Of a stretch of DNA of 64,000 nucleotides, positions 1-8,651 are shown one piece after another. Under the pieces are notes generated by a model. The model ran no database searches, had not been told where the DNA came from, and saw only the letters and a program-made list of their open reading frames with translations. Made by a program: the position numbers and the translations under genes. Source of the stretch: Bradyrhizobium sp. SSBR45G (lineage in GTDB: Bacteria; Pseudomonadota; Alphaproteobacteria; Rhizobiales; Xanthobacteraceae); NCBI RefSeq assembly GCF_030159255.1, contig NZ_BSCT01000003.1:1-64000 (forward strand), given 5' to 3'. How positions within the stretch are numbered: the first letter of the stretch is position 1; every line of letters begins with the position of its first letter.

Positions 1-452
1 GCATTCCCCGCGCGATGGTTTTCACGCTTATGTCGCGCTCTCCCCGGTGTCCGGCCTTTAGCCACCGTCGCCTTCCGGATCATCATCACCGAAAGACTTG
101 GCGCCAGCCTCGGGGCGCCAGGACCACGCGTCTTCACGTCCGCAAGCTGCCGTTCGTCGGCGGGCACGAAACCCGCTGCAGCCGGCTCGCGGCCACCGCA
201 TCCCCAGCCCAACGTCTCGTGACGATCGCGAAGCGCCCCTCTCGCGGGCCGGGATGGCGCTAGACAATCACATATTCAGAAAAAACGAAAGTAATTTATT
301 TTTCGCGGAAGGACTGGACAGGCCAAATCAGCTTGGATCTGCTGATGAAAATCGTCGTTCCGCGCAGGCCGGTGGGGATCGCCGTCCGCGGTCGGACGGC
401 GCTTTCGCCGCCGCCCCACCATGTCTGGCGGGGCGGTCTGCCTGGTTGGCGG
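1..452. other. intergenic region, no supported gene; possible dispersed repeat at 1-270
   Basis: I find no credible gene here. Short open frames exist on both strands but they are Arg/Pro/His-rich, have no ribosome binding site and match no family I know. The first 270 bases contain two GGCGCCAG copies and a composition that resembles, from memory, an intergenic repeat scattered in Bradyrhizobium genomes; this cannot be tested here. An AT-rich stretch follows at about 268-310. The imperfect repeat CCGCCCC (411-417) / GGGGCGG (430-436) could be a weak hairpin behind the convergent-facing phosphoesterase gene. Confidence 0.4.
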
Positions 453-1568
453 TCAATGACGCTCGGGCGCCGGGACGGCCGTCCGGTTCGCGGGAACGGT
501 GACGGGCTGATAGGAGAACACGTCGCGGCTGCGCGGATCGACCGTGACCTTGACCCACCGGACATCGTTGTTGCCGTTGCCCTGGTTGTCGCCGAAGGTC
601 TCGACGCGGACGAAATTTTCCAGCCGCTGGCCGGTCGTATTGAGGAACGGCTGGTCGATCCGGAAGTAGTGCGAATCGCCGTGGACATAGGCGACCGGCT
701 TGCGGAAGGCCTCGACCTCGCTACGCAACGCCGACAGGAAGCTCGCGAAGCCATCGGGCTGGCCATCGGTCTCGGCGAGCGTCTTGGGATCGCGCAGCGG
801 CGCGCGGGTGGCGTCCGAGAGGTCCCAGCCCGGATCGGCCTGCGAGATGAACATCACCGCGGCCGAATTGCGCTTCTTGGCCTCCGCGAAGGTCTGCTGC
901 ATCCAGAGAATGACGGCCGCATTGCGGGCGTTGTATTCGTCGGGATCGGGATTGGTGTCGCAGAGATTGTTGCAGGAGCCCTGGACGTTCAGGGTCGCAT
1001 AGGTCACGCGCCCCACCGTCCAGCGGCGGTTCTCGACGCAGCCGACTTTGGTGCCGTTGGCGCCGAGACAGAGCGCGTCGGTCTGCACCTCCTGGCGCAG
1101 CTTGCGCTGGCCGAGCGAGAACGGCGTCGAGAAGAACAGCTTGCGCTCGTAGTCGAGCCGGTCGCGCGAGTTGAAGCCGCCATTCGAGGGCCGGTCGCAG
1201 TCGACCCAGTCGTTGTCGCCTGGCGTGAACATCGCTGGCGCCTCGAGGCTGTTCAGGAAGGCGAGCGCCTGCGCATAGAGGCCGGCGTCGCAGGCCGAAT
1301 TGGAGCCCTGCTTGAGGTCGCCGTCGTGGACGGTGAACTTCAGCTTGTGCGCGTTCATGTCGGCGATCAGGTTCGGCACGCCGACGGTGGCCTGCAGCGT
1401 GGAATAGGGCAGGTCGCCCCACAGGCCGATCGCATAGGTGTCGTCGTCGTCGTCGCGATCGTCATGCGCAAGGCTCGGCGCCATAGCGGCGAGCGAGAGC
1501 GCCGACAATGTCGCGGACAAAGCGAGCAGCGCGTGAAAGGCTGATTTGAATGACGGTCGAAATCGCAT
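453..1568 (-). CDS. secreted calcineurin-like metallophosphoesterase
   Basis: Predicted exported phosphoesterase of 371 residues. The start at 1568 is chosen because it gives a clean signal peptide (basic MRFRPSFK, then a hydrophobic stretch ending near SLAHDD); the frame stays open 20 codons further upstream. Metal-binding motifs of the calcineurin-like fold are visible: HDGD near residue 79, GDND near 116 and a late HGDSH near 293. An aspartate-rich patch (DDRDDDDD) follows the signal peptide and may bind divalent metal. The substrate cannot be read from sequence. It has its own promoter region with a three-repeat PHO-box-like element at 1655-1683, and lies next to another secreted phosphoesterase and a type II secretion cluster, so it is a candidate secretion substrate. 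Confidence 0.8.
   Translation of the reverse strand: MRFRPSFKSAFHALLALSATLSALSLAAMAPSLAHDDRDDDDDTYAIGLWGDLPYSTLQATVGVPNLIADMNAHKLKFTVHDGDLKQGSNSACDAGLYAQALAFLNSLEAPAMFTPGDNDWVDCDRPSNGGFNSRDRLDYERKLFFSTPFSLGQRKLRQEVQTDALCLGANGTKVGCVENRRWTVGRVTYATLNVQGSCNNLCDTNPDPDEYNARNAAVILWMQQTFAEAKKRNSAAVMFISQADPGWDLSDATRAPLRDPKTLAETDGQPDGFASFLSALRSEVEAFRKPVAYVHGDSHYFRIDQPFLNTTGQRLENFVRVETFGDNQGNGNNDVRWVKVTVDPRSRDVFSYQPVTVPANRTAVPAPERH
1095..1140 (-). repeat. 46-bp segment duplicated at 3841-3886 (copy inside phosphoesterase gene)
   Basis: This stretch of the metallophosphoesterase gene encodes the region around LGQRKLR. It is repeated in the same orientation at 3841-3886 with about five mismatches. The first 22 bases are identical. 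Confidence 0.75.
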
Positions 1569-1638
1569 TGGCAAGATCCCCCAAGACCTCGGTTGCATCA
1601 CGCCGCTTGCAGGGAAGCGGCGGCGCAACGATGCGGAG

Positions 1639-1652
1639 CCCCGTTAACGGGG
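1639..1652. repeat. 14-bp perfect palindrome CCCCGTTAACGGGG
   Basis: The perfect palindrome lies between the PHO-box-like repeats and the start of the metallophosphoesterase gene. It could be an operator or a hairpin in the 5' leader. No function is shown. Confidence 0.3.
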
Positions 1653-1654
1653 AC

Positions 1655-1683
1655 GTGACGGACCGCTGACAATCCGCTGACGG
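1655..1683 (-). promoter_or_regulatory. PHO-box-like triple direct repeat
   Basis: Read on the minus strand, the sequence is CCGTCAG-N4-TTGTCAG-N4-CCGTCAC: three heptamers in an exact 11-bp period. The PhoB consensus is CTGTCAT-N4-CTGTCAT, and each repeat keeps 5 of 7 positions including the GTCA core. It ends 87 bp before the metallophosphoesterase start. The repeat is seen directly; PhoB control is inferred. Confidence 0.5.
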
Positions 1684-1730
1684 ATTGACGATGATGCACA
1701 TCGGGCACGGCCCCGGTGCTGCAGCAACGA

Positions 1731-1756
1731 AAGCCCGCCGCGGTTGCGGCGGGCTT
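1731..1756 (-). terminator. hairpin terminator downstream of the AcpA-type phosphoesterase
   Basis: An 11-bp perfect stem AAGCCCGCCGC / GCGGCGGGCTT with a 4-base loop lies 34 bp after the stop codon of the upstream minus-strand gene. On the minus strand it is followed by TCGTTGC, so the T-tract is short. It separates the two phosphoesterase genes. Confidence 0.7.
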
Positions 1757-1790
1757 GTACGTCTTGACGATGGCGGATGCCGCAGATCGA

Positions 1791-3659
1791 TCAGCGATCG
1801 TCCCCGTCGCCGCGATGGTCGTGATCGTGATGGTGCCAGCCGTCATGATCGCCGTCGTCGTCGCCGAAGGCGAACAGGTTCATCAGGTCGCCGATCGCCG
1901 GACGGTTCTTCGGCACATAGCGGTTGTCGTCGCGATCATGGATCGGGTTGGGCAGCCGGTCGCGGCTGACCGCCGAGATTGTCGGAAGCCGCCAGTTGCG
2001 CTCGATGAACTTCAGCAGCGAGACGTGGTCGTAATAGGTGTGATCGACATGGCCCTTCTTCGCCAGCGATGACACCAGGATGAAGGGGATGCGGGTACCG
2101 TCGCCGAGGAAGTCCACCGGCTGGATGTAGCCGGAGTCGTAATAGCCGCCACCTTCGTCGGTGGTGATGAAGATGGCCGTCTTGGCCCAGAGCTGCGGGT
2201 TGGCCTTGACGCGATTGATCAGCGCCTCGAGGAACTTTTCATAGAGGTCGGTGGTCGAATCGGCGGGATGTCCGGCGAGCGCTTCGAACGGGCGCACGAA
2301 CGACACCGCCGGCAGCGTGTTGTTCTGAACGTCCTTCACGAAGGCGCCGTAGTTCTGCAGCTTGGCTTCCTCGCTCGGCGTTGTCATGATCTTGAGGAAG
2401 CCGGTCAGCGGGTCGCAGATGCCGCAATAGGAATGGAACAGCAGCGGCACGCCGTCGACGCTCTTGGCGAACGTCGTGGCATCGTCACCGCGGTCGGCAC
2501 TGTAATATTTCCAGGACACGCCCTTCGCCGTCATCACGTCGGCAATGGTCGGCGCGCTCTGCGGCGGCAGCACGAACTTGTCGGAGCCGAGCGCATTCGG
2601 CTTCGCGCTGGTCTGATTCCAGAACATGCTGTAATTATTGACCAGATAGTAGTGGTTCGGCGCGCAATTGTTGCTGTGGACGCCATTCTTGAACAGCTGC
2701 TCGTTGATCGCGGCGACGCCCGGCGCTGACGGATCGGAGCAGTTGACGTAGGAACCGCCGCTGTAGCCGTCCTGCTTGTAGTAGTTGTTGGTTCCGGCGA
2801 CCGGATCGGGGTTCTCTATCTGGTTGGCGTAGGGCACGGCAGGCGCGCCATTCATGGTCTCGGGATTGGTGAAGAACGCGGCGTGGCCGGTCACGATCGA
2901 CTGGAAGTTGGCGCCGGTGCCGCCCATGATCGCCTGGTGATAATTGTCGCTGATCGCATAGTCGTCGGCGAGCTGCTTGAAGAACGGCGCGTCACCGGGC
3001 TGAGCCTTGCCGGACGCGTCGGTGAAGGGGTTCATGTTGTAGAAGCCCATCGAGATGGCGCCTTCCATCGGATTGAATCCGCCGGCCGGATAGGGCTGTC
3101 CGTTCGAGCCGGTGCCGATGCTCTGCTCGACCCACACGAACTTGTCGTGCTTGCCGCCATCGATGTCCTGCCACATCTGGAAGAAGCGATGGACCGGATC
3201 GCCGGTGTAGGCGGCGTAGGAGACGTATTTCGAGATCTGGTACGGTCCGTTGGGAAGATTGGCCGGGAAACGGCTGTCGAGGACGTTCTGCGGCAGGCCG
3301 ATTCCATAGGTGGTGTACGGCTGCGGCAGCGTCGTGTAGGCGGCGGTGGACACGGTCTCCGCGGTGTAGCGTACCTCGTCGCGGCCGATGCGCTGCTCCG
3401 CCTTCCTGAAATGCGGACCCGGCGTGCCGTCCTCGTTGACGATGCCCTTGCTGAGCAGATTGTCGACGCTCTGTCCGGCCTTCGGCTTGTAGGTTCCGAA
3501 CAGATTGTCGAAGGTGTGGTTCTCGCCGACAATGATGATGACGTGCTCGATCGGCGTTGTTGTCGCCGCTCCGGCAAAGGCCGGCGCGACGCTTGTTGCA
3601 GTGAAGACGGCAGTGGTCGCGAGCGCGAGCGCCTTGGACCGTGTGACTGTTCTGGTCAT
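1791..3659 (-). CDS. secreted phosphoesterase, AcpA / phospholipase C family
   Basis: Exported protein of 622 residues of the Phosphoesterase family (PF04185: acid phosphatase AcpA, bacterial phospholipases C). The diagnostic N-terminal motif IVGENHTFDNLFGTY starts near residue 40 and the acidic metal-site motif TDEGGGYYDSG near 490. The start at 3659 has GGAG six bases upstream and gives a signal peptide ending at FAGA; a longer frame reaches 3752. The C-terminus is a low-complexity Asp/His tail (DGDHDGWHHHDHDH), unusual for the family and reminiscent of a metal-binding tail. Likely role is release of phosphate from esters outside the cytoplasm. A hairpin terminator follows. It is a candidate substrate of the adjacent type II system. 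Confidence 0.85.
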   Translation of the reverse strand: MTRTVTRSKALALATTAVFTATSVAPAFAGAATTTPIEHVIIIVGENHTFDNLFGTYKPKAGQSVDNLLSKGIVNEDGTPGPHFRKAEQRIGRDEVRYTAETVSTAAYTTLPQPYTTYGIGLPQNVLDSRFPANLPNGPYQISKYVSYAAYTGDPVHRFFQMWQDIDGGKHDKFVWVEQSIGTGSNGQPYPAGGFNPMEGAISMGFYNMNPFTDASGKAQPGDAPFFKQLADDYAISDNYHQAIMGGTGANFQSIVTGHAAFFTNPETMNGAPAVPYANQIENPDPVAGTNNYYKQDGYSGGSYVNCSDPSAPGVAAINEQLFKNGVHSNNCAPNHYYLVNNYSMFWNQTSAKPNALGSDKFVLPPQSAPTIADVMTAKGVSWKYYSADRGDDATTFAKSVDGVPLLFHSYCGICDPLTGFLKIMTTPSEEAKLQNYGAFVKDVQNNTLPAVSFVRPFEALAGHPADSTTDLYEKFLEALINRVKANPQLWAKTAIFITTDEGGGYYDSGYIQPVDFLGDGTRIPFILVSSLAKKGHVDHTYYDHVSLLKFIERNWRLPTISAVSRDRLPNPIHDRDDNRYVPKNRPAIGDLMNLFAFGDDDGDHDGWHHHDHDHRGDGDDR

Positions 3660-3840
3660 GGACATCTCCGGACGGAGTGCGAGGTGGCCGGCGTACGCGC
3701 ACCGTTCTGTTGCGCTGTGCCTGCGACAAACTATCGCGGCAACAAATTGCAACGGAGTGTCGGTCTCGATGCGGTTTTGTGACGGTGGTGATCAGTGCGC
3801 CCGCTTCGGAGTGATGGTGACATCAATTGCGCGCGCGTCG

Positions 3841-3886
3841 GCGCAGCTTGCGCTGGCCGAGCAAGAACGACGTCGAGACGAACACC
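3841..3886 (-). pseudogene. short remnant copy of the metallophosphoesterase gene
   Basis: This 46-bp stretch repeats 1095-1140 with about five mismatches and in the same orientation. It would encode an LGQRKLR peptide like the intact gene but lies in no intact frame of that family. It sits in the gap between the AcpA-type gene and the Sel1 gene and is best read as debris of a lost paralogue or a partial duplication. Confidence 0.55.
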
Positions 3887-3907
3887 GGTGCGGGCGCTGC
3901 TGAAGCC

Positions 3908-4456
3908 TCAGGGCTGTCCGGGCCGCCAGTCCAGGGCGAGCGCCTGGCCCGTCGCGATCTGGCCGGTCGACATCTTCGAGGCGACGGCGTTGCGCAGCCG
4001 CAGGAAATAGCTGCGCTGCGCCGGTGCCGCGTGCCCTGCCGCAAGGTTGAGCCATTTGTAGGCCAGCACGACGTCCTGTGGAACGCCGTGTCCCTTGTCA
4101 TACATCAGCCCGAGCATGGCCTGGCCGAAGGGATTGCCTGAAGCGGCGGCCTGGCAATAGAGATCGCTCGCCACCTCATAGGCCTGCGGCGTGCCAAACC
4201 CGTTTTCATACATGAAGCCGAGCATCGCCTGCGCGCGCGCGTCGCCGCGCAGCGCAGGCGGGGTCAGCACGCGGACGGCCCGGACGAAATCGCCGCGCGC
4301 ATAGGCCGCGCGCGCCGAACTGATCGAGTCGGCGCGGGCCTGAGACGCTGGCGCGATGAGCATCAGGCTCGCTGCGGTGAGAGCCAAAGCGAGGCGCCGC
4401 ACGACCGGCCTGGCTATTCGGCGGGGGCTAGCGGCTGGTGTGGACACGCAGATCAT
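3908..4456 (-). CDS. Sel1-repeat (TPR-like) exported protein
   Basis: Small exported protein with a hydrophobic signal segment (RLALALTAASLMLIAPASQARA) and then Sel1-like repeats, seen as A-x-x-G-D-F and repeated A-x-A-M-L-G-x-M-Y-x-x-G-x-G motifs. Such repeats mediate protein-protein contacts. The start is uncertain: ATG at 4456 overlaps the 3' end of gspD by 29 bp, while a GTG near 4410 would also keep the signal peptide. The overlap and shared strand suggest co-transcription with gspD, so a role as an accessory protein of the secretion system is plausible but unproven. Confidence 0.65.
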   Translation of the reverse strand: MICVSTPAASPRRIARPVVRRLALALTAASLMLIAPASQARADSISSARAAYARGDFVRAVRVLTPPALRGDARAQAMLGFMYENGFGTPQAYEVASDLYCQAAASGNPFGQAMLGLMYDKGHGVPQDVVLAYKWLNLAAGHAAPAQRSYFLRLRNAVASKMSTGQIATGQALALDWRPGQP

Positions 4457-6731
4457 CCGTGATGCTCGCTCCGACCGATCCGCGGAGCTTGGAACGGAGT
4501 TCCTCGGCCACCTGATGAGCATCGCTGCCGTCGCGAATGATCTGCGGCCTGATGAAGATGATCAGCTCGGTGCGCGTTCCCTTCTTGTCCTGGTGCGAGA
4601 ACGTGTCGCCGAGGATGGGAATCTCGTCGAAGCCGGGAATGCCGTTGCGATTGCCGGTCTGCTGCTCGCTGATCAGGCCTGCCAGCAGCACCGTCTGGCC
4701 GTTGGCGACGGAGATGGCGCTCTTGACCTTGCGCTGCGAGACGGTCGGCGTCAGGCTCGCGCTCGACTGCGCCGCCACGTTGCTGATCTCCTGCTCAACC
4801 TCGAGCCGGACATTGCCGTTGGCGGCGATGCGCGGCACGACACGCAGGATGATGCCGGTGTTGCGATAGTCGATGGTGTTGACGACGGTGTTGCTCGACG
4901 ACAGCACGGTGGCGCTCCCGGTCGACACCGGCACGACGTCGCCGACCTGCAAGGTGGCGGTCTGGTTGTTGATCACGACCAGCGACGGGTTGGAAAGCAC
5001 CTTGACGCTGGTGACCGTGTGGAGCGCATCGAGGATCATGTTGGGCGATGCCTCGTGACCGATCAGGAAGTTGAAGCCGGGCAAAGCGCGGTTGATCAGG
5101 GCCGATGTCGCCGCCGATGTCGTCGCGGTGGCCACCGAGGTCGCCTGCGTATTGGTGATCGAGCCCTTGTCGGTGCCGAGGCCGAGCACCTTGCTCGAAA
5201 GATATGCCTGCACCCCGTAGGACAGCTCGTTGGTGAGCGTCACCTCGGCAATGGTCGCGTCGATGCCGACCTGCAGCACCGGTTGGTCGAGCTGCTGCAG
5301 GGTGCTGGAGATGATGCGGTAGTTCTCGCGGTCGGCATAGATCAGCAGCGAGTTGTTCACGGTATCCGGCGTGATGCGGATGTTCGGCATCAGGGCCTGG
5401 CCCCCGCCGGCACCGCCGCTGCGCGGCTCGAGCCCGGTCGAGGAGGGCGTGCTGCCGGAGGACGGCGTGCTCGACGACTGCAGGCCCGTCAGGCCACCGC
5501 CCTGGGTCCGGCTCGAAGGATTGGCGCTGGAATTCGACGCGCCGGCCGCATTGGTGTTGAACGAGAGTCGGTCGGCGACCGATGTCGTCGTGCCGTCGGA
5601 GCCCGGCGCGGTCTGCCCGTCGGCGCTGTCGGACGACGATGCGCTGGCGCCACCGAACATGTCGGTCAGCACCCTGGCGAGCTGACGCGCGTCACCGTAG
5701 CGGACGCGGTAGACGTGCACACTGGTGCGCCCGGAATCGGCTTGGTCGAGCCGGCGGATCCAGGTGGCCGCGCTCTGCAGCAGCGCCGGCTTGCGCGTCA
5801 CCACCATGATCGCGTTGAGCCGGTTCACGACCTGCAGCTTGACGAGGTTCTGGCTGAGGCCGTTCTCGCCGGTATCCATGATCTTCTCGAGCTCGGCGAT
5901 CAGGGGCTCGGGGGCGGAATTGCTGACGGGAAAGATGCCCACCGATTGGCCGCGCATCCAGTCGACGTCGAAGCTCAGCGCCGTCTCGATCGCCGAGCGC
6001 CGCTCGGCGCCGGTGCCCTGGATCAGCAGCATGTTCCGCGTCGGATCAGCGCGCACGCTGCCGGCGCGGGTGGCAAAGCTGTCCATCAGTTTCAGGATGG
6101 TCTGGGCGCCGACATATTGCAGCGGCACCACCGACACGCCGTAGCCGGGCTCGGCGCGGGCCGCCTCGCTGTCCACCCGTCCGCCGCCGATGGCGTCGCC
6201 GAGCGGCGTCAGCTTGTAGTTGGAACCTTCACGAACCACGACGACGCCGGACAGGCGCAGCGCGCTTTCGAGCACGAACAGGATGTCGGATTTCGGCACC
6301 GGCCGGGCCGAGACCAGGCTGATGCTGCCCTGGACGCGCGGATCGATGGAATAGCCGGCGCCGATGATGTCGCCGATCACGACCTTTGCGACCTGGGCGA
6401 TCGGCGTGTTCTCGAAATTCAAGTCGTAGCCGCGGCCGTCGGCCGCCGGCTGCGGCCTGATCTCGGCGACGTCCTGGATCATCGTGCCCTGATAGGTCCG
6501 TGCGGTCGCGCGCTCGACCTCCGGTCGTCCCTGGATCGAGCCGACCGCCGCGTTGTCGCGGGGCAGGATGTCGAGCGAACGGACCTTGTCGATGACGTCG
6601 ACATCCGCCGGAGCGCTGGCCTGCGAGCTGAGCGTCGTCATGTTGCAGGAGGCGAGCAACAGGGCGAACGCAAGCAACGAGGCTTGACGGACAACCGCAG
6701 CGGAGTGGCTTCGATTGCCGATACGAAACAT
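4428..6731 (-). CDS. gspD: type II secretion secretin GspD, lipoprotein form
   Basis: Outer-membrane secretin of the type II secretion system, 767 residues. The N-terminus ends in a lipobox, LLAS before Cys29, so the mature protein should be a lipoprotein. An N0-type domain follows (about 105-180), then N1-N3 type domains split by a long Ser/Gly/Thr-rich linker (about 370-450). The secretin core has the NPSLVVINNQTA and VGDVVPV motifs and the conserved GIPGFDEIPILGDTF segment near the C-terminus. Most GspD proteins use a separate pilotin; a built-in lipid anchor recalls the Hxc-type secretin HxcQ. It is transcribed away from gspE, and gspC and gspO are not visible beside it. Confidence 0.95.
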   Translation of the reverse strand: MFRIGNRSHSAAVVRQASLLAFALLLASCNMTTLSSQASAPADVDVIDKVRSLDILPRDNAAVGSIQGRPEVERATARTYQGTMIQDVAEIRPQPAADGRGYDLNFENTPIAQVAKVVIGDIIGAGYSIDPRVQGSISLVSARPVPKSDILFVLESALRLSGVVVVREGSNYKLTPLGDAIGGGRVDSEAARAEPGYGVSVVPLQYVGAQTILKLMDSFATRAGSVRADPTRNMLLIQGTGAERRSAIETALSFDVDWMRGQSVGIFPVSNSAPEPLIAELEKIMDTGENGLSQNLVKLQVVNRLNAIMVVTRKPALLQSAATWIRRLDQADSGRTSVHVYRVRYGDARQLARVLTDMFGGASASSSDSADGQTAPGSDGTTTSVADRLSFNTNAAGASNSSANPSSRTQGGGLTGLQSSSTPSSGSTPSSTGLEPRSGGAGGGQALMPNIRITPDTVNNSLLIYADRENYRIISSTLQQLDQPVLQVGIDATIAEVTLTNELSYGVQAYLSSKVLGLGTDKGSITNTQATSVATATTSAATSALINRALPGFNFLIGHEASPNMILDALHTVTSVKVLSNPSLVVINNQTATLQVGDVVPVSTGSATVLSSSNTVVNTIDYRNTGIILRVVPRIAANGNVRLEVEQEISNVAAQSSASLTPTVSQRKVKSAISVANGQTVLLAGLISEQQTGNRNGIPGFDEIPILGDTFSHQDKKGTRTELIIFIRPQIIRDGSDAHQVAEELRSKLRGSVGASITDDLRVHTSR

Positions 6732-6887
6732 GGACTTGCCGATCTACTCGTGTTGACCGGCCGCAACGAGAGGACGCTTCGTCGGGACCGCCCGATCTGC
6801 ATAGCGATGCAATATGACACTTATGTATATCCGCGCACCCCGGCCTGTCTTTGGACGGGTTGTGTGTCGGAAATGTCAACTGATCGG

Positions 6888-6905
6888 CTTTCGTACAGCC
6901 GTCAT
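6888..6905 (+). promoter_or_regulatory. PHO-box-like element upstream of gspE
   Basis: CTTTCGT-N4-CCGTCAT matches the CTGTCAT-N4-CTGTCAT pattern at 5/7 and 6/7 positions. It ends 79 bp before the gspE start in the gspD-gspE divergent gap. Such a partial match can occur by chance, so the call is tentative. Confidence 0.3.
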
Positions 6906-6984
6906 GTTCGCGATCGATAACGTCGGCAGCCAGTAGCGGGGTGCCGAGACGAAGTGCCGGCACCGGCGCCACCCGGATCACGCC

Positions 6985-8643
6985 ATGAGCGGTACACTGT
7001 CGACCCAGTTCCATGATTATCTTCGGCAGCGTCATCCGCAGGCGGGTGATCGCGATGCCGCAGGCGACGCCCAGGTCGCGCCCTGGGACCGGTTCGGGCT
7101 CAGCGCCGACGCCTTTGCCGAGGAGGCCGCGCGCTTCACCGGGCTGGAGCGCGTCGCGCTGCGTGAGCTGATGGCGGCCGTGCCCGCGGCCAGCGAGTTC
7201 TCCGACCGCTTTTTGCGCGAGGTGCTCGGCTATCCCTATCAGACGCCCGATGGCGCGGCGGCGTTTGCGATGGCCGATCCGACCGATCAGGCGGTACGCC
7301 GGGCGGCCGAGCTCGTGCTCGGTGCTGGCACGGTCTTCAAGGTGGCGTCGCACGAGGACGTCGCCGTCGTCCTCGATCAGCGCCTCGGCGGCACTGAGGA
7401 TGGCGAGACCGAGGTGCTGGCGGCGCAGGATCTGCGCGAGGACGACATCGAGAGTCTCCGCGATCTCGCCAGTGGCGCGCCGGTCGTGCGCGCCGTCAAC
7501 GATCTGATCGAGAAGGCGGTCGAGATGCGCGCGAGCGACATCCACATCGAGCCGTTCTCGACCGGGCTCGTCGTTCGGCTCAGAGTGGACGGCCTGCTGC
7601 GCCCGATCGCAGCGCCGGTGGGCGTGCTGCCGCAGGCGGTCATCTCGCGCATCAAGATCGTCGCCGGGCTGAACATCGCCGAGCGGCGCCTGCCGCAGGA
7701 CGGCGCCGCCCGGATTCGCGCCGGACGCGCCGAGATCGATGTCCGCGTCGCGATCATGCCGACGCAGGCCGGCGAGTCGGCGGTGCTGCGCATCCTGCCC
7801 AAGGATCGCTCACAGCTGGTGGCGAGCCGGCTCGGCCTGTCCGGGCGCGACGATGTGGCGCTGCGGCGCCTGATCACGCTGCCGCACGGCATGATCGTGA
7901 TCACCGGGCCGACCGGCAGCGGCAAGACCACGACGCTGGCCACGATCCTGTCGATGCTCAACACGCCCGAGCGCAAGATCCTCACCGTCGAGGATCCGGT
8001 GGAATATGAGATCCCCGGCATCAACCAGTCGCAGATCAAGCCCGCCATCGGGCTGACATTCGCCAGTGCGTTGCGCTCCTTCGTGCGCCAGGATCCTGAT
8101 GTCATCATGGTCGGCGAAATCAGAGACAGCGAGACCGCGCATGTTGCCGTGCATGCGGCGCTGACCGGCCATCTCGTGCTGACCACGCTGCACACCGAGA
8201 CGGCGGCGGCGGCGGTGCCGCGGCTGCTCGATCTCGGCGTCGAAGGCTATCTGCTGCGCTCGACGTTGCGCGCGGTCATCGCCCAGCGGCTGGTGCGCCA
8301 GCTCTGCGAACATTGCAAGACGGCGCGGCCGCTCGACGCGGCGACCTGTCGTGATGATCCGCGCTTCGGCCATGTCGGCCTCGCCGCCGGCGAGGTGACC
8401 TGGCATCCGGCGGGATGCGAACGCTGCGGCCAGAGCGGCTATCGCGGCCGGGTCGGCGTGTTCGAGCTGCTCGAGCTGAGCAGCAGCCTGCGCGAGCTGA
8501 TCGCCGATAGTGCCGATGGGCTTGCGATCGACCGGCGTGCGATCCAGGAGGGCATGATGACGATGCTCGACGACGGCGTTGCCAAATGCCGCGCCGGCGT
8601 CACTTCGGTGTCCGAGCTGTTTCGTGTCCTTGTCGCGCGTTGA
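6985..8643 (+). CDS. gspE: type II secretion assembly ATPase GspE
   Basis: Cytoplasmic ATPase that powers pseudopilus assembly, 552 residues, the usual length. The Walker A motif GPTGSGKTTT lies near residue 308, an Asp box TVEDPVEY near 333, Walker B-type DPDVIMVGEIRD near 371 and a His box LTTLHTE near 400. A four-cysteine zinc module (CEHC near 439, CERC near 478) is present, as in classical GspE. It is the first gene of the plus-strand gsp run; gspF follows after 8 bp. Confidence 0.96.
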   Translation: MSGTLSTQFHDYLRQRHPQAGDRDAAGDAQVAPWDRFGLSADAFAEEAARFTGLERVALRELMAAVPAASEFSDRFLREVLGYPYQTPDGAAAFAMADPTDQAVRRAAELVLGAGTVFKVASHEDVAVVLDQRLGGTEDGETEVLAAQDLREDDIESLRDLASGAPVVRAVNDLIEKAVEMRASDIHIEPFSTGLVVRLRVDGLLRPIAAPVGVLPQAVISRIKIVAGLNIAERRLPQDGAARIRAGRAEIDVRVAIMPTQAGESAVLRILPKDRSQLVASRLGLSGRDDVALRRLITLPHGMIVITGPTGSGKTTTLATILSMLNTPERKILTVEDPVEYEIPGINQSQIKPAIGLTFASALRSFVRQDPDVIMVGEIRDSETAHVAVHAALTGHLVLTTLHTETAAAAVPRLLDLGVEGYLLRSTLRAVIAQRLVRQLCEHCKTARPLDAATCRDDPRFGHVGLAAGEVTWHPAGCERCGQSGYRGRVGVFELLELSSSLRELIADSADGLAIDRRAIQEGMMTMLDDGVAKCRAGVTSVSELFRVLVAR

Positions 8644-8651
8644 GGTGGATC

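Noticed and set aside
4356..6920. 854-codon open frame on the plus strand opposite gspD
   Set aside because: It is antisense to a well supported secretin gene, its product is Arg/His/Ala-rich without domains, and long antisense frames are common in GC-rich DNA.
6229..7545. 438-codon minus-strand frame running from gspE into gspD
   Set aside because: It crosses the divergent promoter region and reads gspD in a wrong frame; GspD has a proper start and lipobox at 6731.
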